This document shows, in pieces, positions 26,343-33,364 of a stretch of 64,000 bases of DNA. Numbering within the stretch: position 1 is the stretch's first letter; each line of letters begins with the position of its first letter. Source of the DNA: Bacteroidota bacterium (GTDB taxonomy: Bacteria > Bacteroidota > Bacteroidia > Chitinophagales > Chitinophagaceae); contig JAEWHC010000005.1 of the NCBI GenBank assembly GCA_023387985.1, positions 434,001 to 498,000 of the forward strand, read 5' to 3'. The translations under genes and the position numbers were made by a program. The notes under the pieces were generated by a model. The model worked only from the letters and a program-made list of their open reading frames with translations, did not search any database and was not told where the DNA came from.

Positions 26343-26912
26343 ATGGAAACTTATATAGCTGACCGGGTTTATGAGAAACTGAAGTATAATGAACATCCCT
26401 TAAAAAAAGGGGAATATGAAAACTGCAGGTTCCTGAACTGTGATTTCAGCAATGCGGATATCTCCGGTTTCAGGTTCGTGGATTGCCTGTTTAACAGCTG
26501 CAATTTAAGTATGGTGGTAATGAACCAAACCGTACTGCGGGATGCGCTTTTCAAAGACTGCAAAATGCTGGGTATCCGCTTTGACCATTGCAGCAAATTG
26601 GGATTATCATTTTCATTCGATCATTGCCGTCTTACCCATTCCTCTTTTTACAGGGCTGAAATTCCAAAAACCTCTTTTAAGCACTGCGAAATGCAGGAAA
26701 CGGACTTTACAGAAGCGGATCTTTCCTTTTCAGTTTTTGATGGTTGTGATCTGAATCGTTCAGTTTTTGACCACACCAGGCTTGAAAAAGCGGATTTCAG
26801 GACCGCTTTCAATTTTATCATCGATCCGGTAAATAATCGCCTTAAGAAATCAAAATTCTCTCTTACCGGATTGCCGGGATTACTGACCCAATATGAACTC
26901 GAGATCGGGTAA
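26343..26912 (+). CDS. Qnr/McbG-like pentapeptide-repeat protein
   Basis: This 189-residue protein is made of pentapeptide repeats of the A(D/N)LxX type (CRFLNCDFSNADISGFRFVD, CNLSMVV, TDFTEADLSFSVFDGCDL), which form a right-handed beta-helix. The end, FRTAFNFIIDPVNNRLKKSKF followed by LTGLPGLLTQYELEI, is the same kind of C-terminal dimerisation cap seen in Qnr and McbG proteins. Those mimic DNA and protect gyrase from quinolones or microcin B17. It is somewhat shorter than plasmid Qnr proteins (about 215-220). Gyrase protection is only an inference. It starts at an ATG and stands alone. Confidence 0.85.
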   Translation: METYIADRVYEKLKYNEHPLKKGEYENCRFLNCDFSNADISGFRFVDCLFNSCNLSMVVMNQTVLRDALFKDCKMLGIRFDHCSKLGLSFSFDHCRLTHSSFYRAEIPKTSFKHCEMQETDFTEADLSFSVFDGCDLNRSVFDHTRLEKADFRTAFNFIIDPVNNRLKKSKFSLTGLPGLLTQYELEIG

Positions 26913-27009
26913 ACTTGAAATAATCAGCAAACATCCAGGAAAGAAAAATGGGGAGCTCACTTACCCTATAAATTCTGCATTTCACAAATTATTGAGTTTT
27001 AAGTGTTCC

Positions 27010-27017
27010 TAACTTTG
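27010..27017 (+). promoter_or_regulatory. Possible -7 element for the flavodoxin reductase gene
   Basis: TAACTTTG fits TAnnTTTG. The start codon is about 90 bases away and no -33 element stands out, so this is a weak call. Confidence 0.3.
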
Positions 27018-27108
27018 GAAAAGCCCCGGCTTAATATTTGATCTTTTAACAGGCAATCCAGGTTTTCCAGCTTCACGCCCGTCCCGCCTTGCCACAGTCT
27101 GCCTGATC

Positions 27109-27777
27109 ATGAAACACAATCTCAATGTAAAATCCGTAGATTATTTAACGCACGATGTATTGCGCATTGTACTTGAAAAACCCGGGAACCTGGAGTATCA
27201 GCCCGGACAGGCGGTTGACTTTGCCATCAATAAAGATGGCTGGCAAAATGAGATCCGGCCTTTTACTTTTACTTCACTGCCCGAAGATGAGGACATTGAA
27301 TTCACCATAAAAACCTACCCTGCGCATAAGGGTGTAACCAATGAATTACTTAACCTGAAAAAAGGCGACCGCATATTGCTGGATGAAGTATTCGGGACCA
27401 TTCTCTATAAAGGCGAAGGCATGTTTATTGCCGGTGGAGCGGGGGTAACCCCGTTTATAGCCATTTTGAAAAACCTAGAAAAAAAGAATGAGCTCGGCAA
27501 TAATAAATTGCTTTTCGCCAACAAATCCAAACAAGACATTATTCTGAAAGAGCACTTTGAAAAAATGCTGGGCAAAAATTTCATCAATGTGCTATCGGAT
27601 GATGACTTAGCAGAATATGAACACGGATTTATTACAGCCGACATCATCAAAAAATATTCAGATTCCACCACCAAATATTATTACATCTGCGGTCCGGAAC
27701 CCATGATGGATGCCATGGAAAAAAACCTTGAATCCCTGGGGGTGGATAAGGAGGCCATTGTAAAAGAAGCATTCTGA
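27109..27777 (+). CDS. FAD-dependent flavodoxin/ferredoxin reductase-like protein
   Basis: This 222-residue protein has the two-domain ferredoxin-NADP reductase layout. An N-terminal FAD-binding barrel carries RPFTFTS (residues 46-52). The nucleotide-binding domain starts at IAGGAGVTPFIAIL (about 106-119) and ends with YYICGPEPMMDAMEKNL. It would move electrons between NAD(P)H and a flavodoxin, ferredoxin or oxygenase. It is about the size of E. coli Fpr and has no fused iron-sulfur domain. The convergent lrp-like gene follows. The partner is unknown; the oxygenase at 37-38 kb is one speculative candidate. Confidence 0.85.
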   Translation: MKHNLNVKSVDYLTHDVLRIVLEKPGNLEYQPGQAVDFAINKDGWQNEIRPFTFTSLPEDEDIEFTIKTYPAHKGVTNELLNLKKGDRILLDEVFGTILYKGEGMFIAGGAGVTPFIAILKNLEKKNELGNNKLLFANKSKQDIILKEHFEKMLGKNFINVLSDDDLAEYEHGFITADIIKKYSDSTTKYYYICGPEPMMDAMEKNLESLGVDKEAIVKEAF

Positions 27778-27917
27778 ATACACCTGGAATTTGACCTGGC
27801 TACAGGAACATTCAAACCGCGAATCGATAGCAGATCATTGATCTCATGAATTCAGCAAATTCATCGATTCCGGGATCACTGAAAGCCCAAAATCGTTTAA
27901 AACTCCAGGGAAAAACC

Positions 27918-28397
27918 TCAGCGTTCGTCGTCAGGAGAAACCTGGATATTGCGGTTCAGGCTTTCTTCGAGGCTGATGAGGGTTTCGGTGCGCTCAATGC
28001 CTTTGATGCGTTGCATCTGATCATGCAATACAAAGCGAAGCTGGTCTATATCCCGGCAGGCGATCTCAATGAACATGGCATAATTGCCCGTGGTATAGTT
28101 GATGCGCACCACTTCCGGCAGTTCCATCAGGTCTTTAAAAACCGAATCGTAGAGTGAGCTTTTTTCAAGAAAAATCCCTACAAAAGCAATTACATTGTAT
28201 CCCAGTCTGCGGGTATTTACGTGCAGCCGCGTACCATCTACCACGCCCATTTCCTGCAGTTTTTTTATCCGCACATGAATGGTTCCCCCGCTTACGAAGA
28301 GTTTTTTTCCCAGGTCGGCATAAGAAATCTCCGCATCTTCCATCATATGTTGAATAATCTGATAATCGAGTTTATCCAGGTTTAGTTTTGCAGCCAT
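27918..28397 (-). CDS. Lrp/AsnC-family transcriptional regulator
   Basis: This 159-residue regulator starts at the ATG at 28397 (MAAKLNLDKLDYQIIQHMM), the normal family start; longer reading frames upstream are not family-like. It has the N-terminal helix-turn-helix (ISYADLGKKLFVSGGTIHVR) and a C-terminal RAM ligand-binding domain (IAFVGIFLEKS ... VRINYTTGNYAMFIEI). Such proteins sense amino acids and bind as octamers. It is divergent from the noncoding 28.4-29.1 kb region and convergent with the flavodoxin reductase, with about 140 bases between them. No clear -7 element was found for it. Confidence 0.92.
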   Translation of the reverse strand: MAAKLNLDKLDYQIIQHMMEDAEISYADLGKKLFVSGGTIHVRIKKLQEMGVVDGTRLHVNTRRLGYNVIAFVGIFLEKSSLYDSVFKDLMELPEVVRINYTTGNYAMFIEIACRDIDQLRFVLHDQMQRIKGIERTETLISLEESLNRNIQVSPDDER

Positions 28398-28478
28398 TTT
28401 GTTTAATTCTTTGTAGAAATATTGTAGAAGCGGCAATTTGTTAAAAATAATTGAAACAAAAAAAGATTTCTTGAAGCA

Positions 28479-28512
28479 TTTGGAAGAATAAGAGGTTTGG
28501 AGGCTACATTTG
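28479..28512 (+). promoter_or_regulatory. Promoter upstream of the tRNA-like RNA
   Basis: TTTG (28479-28482) is followed after 22 bases by TACATTTG (28505-28512), an exact TAnnTTTG. Transcription on plus would begin near 28519, just before a terminator and then the structured RNA. Confidence 0.5.
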
Positions 28513-28530
28513 CATTCCACAAAGCGATTG

Positions 28531-28558
28531 GGGCCTTATTAAGGCTCAATTTTTTTTT
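28531..28558 (+). terminator. Intrinsic terminator / attenuator
   Basis: GGGCCTT, loop ATT and AAGGCTC make a 7-bp stem with one G-T pair, followed by AA and nine T on plus. It lies about 12 bases after the predicted transcription start and before the tRNA-like RNA, so it may attenuate that RNA. Confidence 0.6.
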
Positions 28559-28576
28559 GGTGAAGTTCTTAAATAC

Positions 28577-28775
28577 TGTGGGGTGATGAAACTTTTTGGC
28601 AGACATGCCCTCTTGTCTCGGGGGTGGAGAGCCAGGGATAAACACTTTGTAACGCCGATTCCGACTGCAGCGGAACCGACTGGGGTTGACCACCAATCGG
28701 ACGGAATAGCTTTCCGAAACCACGATGCATTGTTGCTAACTTCTCCGTGGAGGTTCGAATCCTCCCCCTACAGCA
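28577..28775 (+). ncRNA. tRNA-like RNA with oversized variable domain
   Basis: The sequence folds by eye as a cloverleaf. The acceptor is TGTGGGG (28577-28583) with CCCTACA (28766-28772), one G-T pair; an outer C28576-G28773 pair could make it 8 bp. The D arm is ATG/CAT (28586-28588, 28604-28606), with a loop containing TGGCAGA as in tRNA-Leu. The anticodon arm is CCCTC/GGGGG (28608-28612, 28620-28624) with the 7-base loop TTGTCTC, giving anticodon-position GTC after T33. The T arm is GGAGG, TTCGAAT, CCTCC (28749-28765). Between anticodon and T arms lie about 124 bases closed by GGAGA/TCTCC (28626-28630, 28742-28746) and holding inner helices such as CCGATT/AATCGG (28655-28660, 28695-28700) and CGGAA/TTCCG. 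No encoded CCA; the end reads GCA. A functional tRNA, a pseudo-tRNA or a novel RNA are all possible. Confidence 0.6.
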
Positions 28776-28778
28776 AAT

Positions 28779-28815
28779 AAAAATGCCCGCCGGCGTTTGC
28801 CGGCGGGCATTTTTG
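28779..28815. terminator. Strong 16-bp terminator hairpin
   Basis: Positions 28779-28794 and 28799-28814 are exact reverse complements (core GCCCGCCGGC) around the loop GTTT, flanked by A5 and T5. It can end transcription in either direction. It begins six bases after the tRNA-like acceptor stem and marks the end of that RNA. Confidence 0.85.
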
Positions 28816-28844
28816 TAGGCAGCATGCCCGGGCTTGCCCTGGGC

Positions 28845-28933
28845 AAAGCGGAGCACAAAAAAACCAGCTACTGCGGAGCAGGGGCGGGTTTGTGGATTTG
28901 CATCCCCAACAAAAGGATCGGCGAAGCCAATCC
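28845..28933. repeat. Direct repeat copy A
   Basis: About 89 bases nearly identical to 28946-29038. The conserved core contains TGCGGAGCAGGGGCGGGTTT and GGATCGGCGAAGCCAATCC. It has the look of an interspersed repeat family. Nothing coding is supported between 28816 and 29123. Confidence 0.75.
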
Positions 28934-28945
28934 TGCCTTAATTTA

Positions 28946-29038
28946 AAGAAGCATAGCATAAAAAAATCCGGCTATTGCGGAGCAGGGGCGGGTTTGTAGA
29001 TTTGCATCCCCCAACAAAAGGATCGGCGAAGCCAATCC
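28946..29038. repeat. Direct repeat copy B
   Basis: Second copy of the 28845-28933 element, differing by a few substitutions and one extra C in a C-run. The two copies are offset by about 103 bases. The rest of the region up to 29123 holds only a 30-codon ORF without support. Confidence 0.75.
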
Positions 29039-29123
29039 AAATATATCGCAACATGGTAGCCGCTGAATCCCTGCGGCGCCGCATGGCCCGCTGCAGGCGA
29101 CTGAGCGGGGAAATTACCTTCAC

Positions 29124-29687
29124 CTACGAAGTGATGTCGCAATAATTCCCGTACTCATCAATTTTTTCTGCCAACCGCCTGGCCAAAAAATCATTGCAAT
29201 GCTTTAATTGTTCCAGGATAACACCTGCCTCTTGCAGGTAAATTTTAATCTTTTGCATGCTCCAATGCCCTGGAGGCTCCTGCAGGTTGGTGATCCGATC
29301 GGCGAGCTTTATCATCCCTACTTCTTTCGGTAAGTTCCGGATCCGGCTCAGGCTGTCAGCCATCTGTTCAGCCTTGGGAAGCTGATCATTCTTGGTAAGG
29401 GCAGCAACGCCCCGGGCAATCTCTGTTCCGAAATTACGGGCAATTTCATCGAAGCTTGCAGACGTGTCTTCAAGCGTGTCATGCAGTAGGGCGAGCTTAA
29501 TGGCCAAAGCTAAATCGAATTCAGGATCATGATGGGCAGTCATCAATATTTCCATGGCTACATTGCTGACATGCACCACATAGGGCAGGTTTGTACCCGG
29601 AATGGTTTGATTATTTTCAGCATGCTTGGCAGCAGCAAATAATATGGCCTGCTGATAAATTGATTGTATTTCCATAATAATTTTCAT
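29124..29687 (-). CDS. Small HD-domain (p)ppGpp hydrolase-like protein
   Basis: This protein of about 187 residues carries the HD phosphohydrolase fold of RelA/SpoT. The first metal ligand is the His of PYVVHVSNVA, followed by the His-Asp pair and Glu-Asp of ALLHDTLEDTS, the family stretch ARGVAALTKND, and KLADRITNLQEPP with the Asp ligand. There is no synthetase, TGS or ACT domain, so it resembles stand-alone small alarmone hydrolases (Mesh1/SAH type). The start is taken as ATG 29687; ATG 29675 is also possible, and an upstream TTG overlapping the GT2 stop is less likely. It follows the GT2 gene closely and is probably cotranscribed. Confidence 0.82.
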   Translation of the reverse strand: MKIIMEIQSIYQQAILFAAAKHAENNQTIPGTNLPYVVHVSNVAMEILMTAHHDPEFDLALAIKLALLHDTLEDTSASFDEIARNFGTEIARGVAALTKNDQLPKAEQMADSLSRIRNLPKEVGMIKLADRITNLQEPPGHWSMQKIKIYLQEAGVILEQLKHCNDFLARRLAEKIDEYGNYCDITS

Positions 29688-29761
29688 TGCTGTACAATGC
29701 ACATCGGATTTCATTACGCAACTGTTCACGCATAAATGCCCCATTGATTCTCTCTTTTTCT

Positions 29762-30949
29762 TCAACTTTTATCCAAGGCCGAAGGCTTCTCCACCTTCCT
29801 CCCTTTCCAACGGTAACTTCCAAACCTTCCCAAAAAGCCAGATGCCACTATATAAAGAATATGCAAAGGTTGCAAGACAGGGAAACTCCGCATAAAATCA
29901 ATCTCATTGAAAAACCTCAGCACAGGCTTCATAAACCAGGCTTCCACCAGAATTTTTGCAAACAGCAGAATCAGCAGGACAAGCAAAAATTTAACGCTGA
30001 ACAATGAGGCAAAGAACAACAACAGCAGCATGACATTGAAAATATAAAGCCAGGCCAAAACCGCAATGATGATCTTGTCTTTATAATAAGCCGCCTTGCT
30101 CGCCCAGCGAATGCGTTGCTGCAAAAAAGCCCACCAGGTTGCCGGGGCTTGCGATTGCACAATGGCTTTTTGCGATTTCCGGTAGATCACTCCGGCCGGA
30201 AATTCCTGCACCATTTTATACATCAGGAACATATCGTCGCCGGTTGGCAATTTATCCACCCCCTTAAAACCATTGACCGCATGAAACGCCGTTTTGCGGT
30301 ATGCCAGGTTGGCGCCATTGCACATATAATGAAATTTTCCGGAAACACTTGCCGCGGTTATTCCTTGCATCGTGAGGAAATCGAGTTGCTGGAACGAAAA
30401 AAGGGTGCCGGGTTTGCCCATCAGTTTCACCGGTCCTGCCACAAACTGCACTTCAGCTTCGGCGAAAGGCTGTACCATAGTTGTTAACCATTCCCGAGGA
30501 AGAATACAATCCGCATCGGTACAAACAATGATCTCACCCACAGCATTTTGCACGCCCAGTTCAATCGCCCGCTTTTTATGGGATACAAATCCGGTGACCG
30601 GCGGAAGCGGAAGGATCTTCAGATTGTTTAACCTCCCGCTGTACGCTCCGGCCACCTGCCGTGTGGCATCATCGGACTGATCATCAACCAGGATGACTTC
30701 AATCAAATCTGCGGGATAATCCTGCAACATGAGGCTGTTGAACAATGCCGGGATATTGTGGGCTTCATTTCTCGCAGGTATGATCAGGCTGATCTTAAAT
30801 AATGGTTGTTGCTGATCATAAGCTTCGTCTCCGCCTTTCCATTTTAAAAAATGGTAACGGTACCAGGCCATCAGCGCGGCATAACCGGCTAAGAGGATAA
30901 AAGCGGCAATGAGGAAAAGCATAATGCAAGATAATATGTTATCCGTCAC
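29762..30949 (-). CDS. Family 2 glycosyltransferase, membrane-bound
   Basis: This 395-residue protein has one N-terminal membrane helix (about 10-28), a GT-A catalytic domain and three C-terminal helices (about 295-385). The domain opens with ISLIIPARNEAHNIPALFNS, has the first Asp in VDDQSDD, the DxD-type VCTDADCILP, a GDDMFLMYKM segment and the product-side QQRIRW. The layout is that of processive or lipid-acceptor glycosyltransferases used in surface glycan synthesis. The start is GTG at 30949, with ATG 30922 as an alternative that keeps the first helix. It is followed by the HD hydrolase gene. Confidence 0.88.
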   Translation of the reverse strand: MTDNILSCIMLFLIAAFILLAGYAALMAWYRYHFLKWKGGDEAYDQQQPLFKISLIIPARNEAHNIPALFNSLMLQDYPADLIEVILVDDQSDDATRQVAGAYSGRLNNLKILPLPPVTGFVSHKKRAIELGVQNAVGEIIVCTDADCILPREWLTTMVQPFAEAEVQFVAGPVKLMGKPGTLFSFQQLDFLTMQGITAASVSGKFHYMCNGANLAYRKTAFHAVNGFKGVDKLPTGDDMFLMYKMVQEFPAGVIYRKSQKAIVQSQAPATWWAFLQQRIRWASKAAYYKDKIIIAVLAWLYIFNVMLLLLFFASLFSVKFLLVLLILLFAKILVEAWFMKPVLRFFNEIDFMRSFPVLQPLHILYIVASGFLGRFGSYRWKGRKVEKPSALDKS

Positions 30950-31005
30950 CGGTTTTCAGTTTCACGTTATGGCTGTTCTATCCAGAACCAAAAAAAAATT
31001 ATGGA

Positions 31006-31041
31006 TATAACATGCTATAACCCGTGTTCCCCTTATCTTTG
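31006..31041 (+). promoter_or_regulatory. MarR promoter with putative operator
   Basis: TATCTTTG (31034-31041) is an exact -7 element 21 bases before the ATG at 31063. About 14 bases upstream of it, TATAACATGCTATA (31006-31019) is a near-perfect palindrome, with one mismatched pair, over the -33 region. That is where a MarR dimer would repress its own operon. Confidence 0.45.
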
Positions 31042-31062
31042 ATTAGTTGCATAAACAACTAT

Positions 31063-31524
31063 ATGCTAAACAACCAATTTAAAAGAGGCGAATTGTATTT
31101 TGTAATCACCGGGGTGGCCAATACGGCCCTTGCCCGCAGGTTGCAAAAGCATTTTCGCGACGAAGGCATTGAGATCACCGTGGAACAGTGGAGCGTACTG
31201 GTCCATCTCTGGAAAGAAGACGGGGTAAGCCAGCAGGAATTGTCTTTGCGTACTTTTCGCGACAAACCCAGCATTACCCGTCTTGTGGACAACATGCAGA
31301 AGCAAAATCTCGTAGTTCGGAAAGATAACCCGGATGACCGCAGGGTCAACCTTGTTTTTCTTACAGAAAAAGGAAAGGCGCTGAAAAAGTCCACCACCGA
31401 CCTGGCCAACCGTACCCTGCTTGAAGGGTTACAAGGCGTCTCCCAGGAAGAACTTGAGATTACACGCAAAGTACTGACGCAAGTTTACGACAACCTCAAT
31501 CATAACAACAACCAAACTTTCTAA
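31063..31524 (+). CDS. MarR-family transcriptional regulator
   Basis: From the ATG at 31063 this is a 153-residue winged-helix repressor. It has the dimerisation helices, the recognition region VSQQELSLRTFRDKPSITRL, then VDNMQKQNLVVRKDNP, and the wing DDRRVNLVFLTEKGKAL. MarR proteins usually respond to aromatic or acyl-CoA ligands. It lies 20 bases before the acyl-CoA dehydrogenase gene, and the two surely form an operon, which suggests control by fatty-acyl or aromatic acyl-CoA. The GTG at 31024 lies upstream of the -7 element and is excluded. Confidence 0.92.
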   Translation: MLNNQFKRGELYFVITGVANTALARRLQKHFRDEGIEITVEQWSVLVHLWKEDGVSQQELSLRTFRDKPSITRLVDNMQKQNLVVRKDNPDDRRVNLVFLTEKGKALKKSTTDLANRTLLEGLQGVSQEELEITRKVLTQVYDNLNHNNNQTF

Positions 31525-31543
31525 TAAAAAAAACAGTGACAGT

Positions 31544-33334
31544 ATGGAAAATAACCACGCTATAAATCCCCTGCTCGGAGCCGAATGGCTTGTAAAACAA
31601 CCCGATTATAAAACCACATTCATCCCCGAAGAATTTTCGGAAGAGCAGCGCATGATCATGGATATGTGCCATCAATACCTTGAAGCAGAAGTACTGCCCC
31701 ATATTGATCGCATTGATAAGCTTGAACCCGGCCTCATGGCATCACTAGTAACCAAAGCCGGTGAACAAGGCTTGCTGGGCATCAGCATTCCCGAGGAATA
31801 CGGCGGATTGGGAAAACCTTTTATTGAAGGTACGATGGTGGCAGAAGGCATGGGCGGCGGATTTTCATTTTCCGTGGCCATGGCAGCGCATACCGGCATT
31901 GGCACACTGCCCATCCTGTATTTCGGTACGGACGAGCAAAAACAGAAATACATACCGAAACTGGCAGCGGGCGAATGGAAAGGCGCCTATGGACTTACCG
32001 AACCCAATGCCGGCAGCGATGCGTTAAGCGCCAAGACATCAGCCACTTTGAGCGAAGATGGAAAGCATTATTTGCTGAATGGCCAGAAAATATGGATCAC
32101 CAATGGCGGCTTTGCAGATGTGTATACGGTATTTGCCAAAGTAGATGGCAAACAGTTTACCGCCTTTATTGTAGAAAGGGGTATGGAAGGTTTTACACAG
32201 GGCCCGGAGGAAAAGAAAATGGGAATCAAAGGCAGCAGTACGGTTCAATTGTATTTTGAAAATTGTAAGGTACCGGTTGAAAATGTTTTGGGTGAAATTG
32301 GGCGCGGCCATGTAATCGCCTTTAACATCCTGAACATTGGCCGTTTAAAGCTGGATGCTGCCTGCCTAGGAGGTGCAAAACGCAGCGCAAGCATCGCCAT
32401 TGAATACGCCGTTACCCGTGAACAGTTCAAGCAGCCTATTTCCAATTTTGGTGCAATAAAATATAAGCTCGCAGAAATGGCCATTCGTACCTGGGTGGAT
32501 GAAAGCGCATTGTATCGCACCAGCAAACTCATTCAGGATAAGGAAGCGCAATTGAATGCCGAAGGCAAAAGCTTTGCTGAAGCTGCTCTGGGCGCTGCTG
32601 AGGAATATGCCGTAGAATGCGCGATCTTAAAAGTACATGGAAGCGAAACCCTTGATTATGTGGTGGATGAAGGCGTACAAATTCATGGTGGCAATGGCTA
32701 CAGCGATGAATATATTATCAGCCGCGCTTACCGCGACAGCCGCATCAACCGCATTTATGAAGGCACCAACGAGATCAACCGCCTGTTGAGTGTGGATATG
32801 GTTTTGAAACGTGCGCTAAAAGGCAAAATCGACCTGATGGGCCCGGCCATGGAAGTGATGAAAGAATTGATGAGTATTCCTGAATTTGGCGATGTGGATG
32901 AGGGTCCCTATGCCGCGGAAGACAAGGCCATCGCCAATATAAAGAAAGCCATACTGATGGTGGCTGGAGGCGCGGTTCAAAAGCTGATGCTTGAATTGGA
33001 GAACGAACAGGAAATCCTGATGAACATTGCCGATATGGCCATCAAAACCTACCAGGCGGAAAGTGCATTGATGCGTTGTAAAAAAATCCGCGAATTGAAA
33101 GGAGATAACGAAGCGGCGATTTATGACGACATCATGCGTTGCTACCTGAATGATTCAGTGGACCTTGCATTCCGCTCCGGAAAAGAAGCCATAAACGCTT
33201 TTGCCGAAGGTGATGAACAACGGATGATGTTGCTGGGCATTAAACGGTTTACCAAATACGGCCCGTTCAATTCTAAAGCTGCCCGAAGAAGGATAGCCGA
33301 CAGGTTGATCTCAGCAGGAAGGTATAACTTTTAA
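31544..33334 (+). CDS. Acyl-CoA dehydrogenase
   Basis: This 596-residue flavoprotein has the three classical domains (N-terminal helical, beta, C-terminal helical up to about residue 420) plus a C-terminal extension of about 170 residues, as in very-long-chain types. Visible landmarks are YGLTEPNAGSDA, WITNGGFAD, the FAD-site QIHGGNGY and the catalytic Glu406 in RIYEGTNEIN. It carries out the first step of beta-oxidation, passing electrons to ETF. It is cotranscribed with the MarR gene. The FadN-type fusion that performs the next two steps is encoded at 60-62 kb. Confidence 0.94.
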   Translation: MENNHAINPLLGAEWLVKQPDYKTTFIPEEFSEEQRMIMDMCHQYLEAEVLPHIDRIDKLEPGLMASLVTKAGEQGLLGISIPEEYGGLGKPFIEGTMVAEGMGGGFSFSVAMAAHTGIGTLPILYFGTDEQKQKYIPKLAAGEWKGAYGLTEPNAGSDALSAKTSATLSEDGKHYLLNGQKIWITNGGFADVYTVFAKVDGKQFTAFIVERGMEGFTQGPEEKKMGIKGSSTVQLYFENCKVPVENVLGEIGRGHVIAFNILNIGRLKLDAACLGGAKRSASIAIEYAVTREQFKQPISNFGAIKYKLAEMAIRTWVDESALYRTSKLIQDKEAQLNAEGKSFAEAALGAAEEYAVECAILKVHGSETLDYVVDEGVQIHGGNGYSDEYIISRAYRDSRINRIYEGTNEINRLLSVDMVLKRALKGKIDLMGPAMEVMKELMSIPEFGDVDEGPYAAEDKAIANIKKAILMVAGGAVQKLMLELENEQEILMNIADMAIKTYQAESALMRCKKIRELKGDNEAAIYDDIMRCYLNDSVDLAFRSGKEAINAFAEGDEQRMMLLGIKRFTKYGPFNSKAARRRIADRLISAGRYNF

Positions 33335-33364
33335 ATAGCTGCCCAGCCGGAAAGGTTGGCGCGT

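Noticed and set aside
23977..27777. Genomic island carrying accessory genes
   Set aside because: The small accessory genes are suggestive, but there is no integrase, transposase, tRNA boundary or flanking repeat, and base composition looks like the neighbours.
28577..28775. tmRNA (ssrA)
   Set aside because: The element is about 196 bases against the usual 350 or so, there is no tag reading frame ending in Ala-Ala-stop, the D region reads like tRNA-Leu, and the G3-U70 pair of the alanine system is not in the right place.
29053..29145. 30-codon ORF after the repeats
   Set aside because: Short, basic and Arg-rich as expected from random GC-rich sequence, overlaps the HD hydrolase 3' end, and has no promoter.
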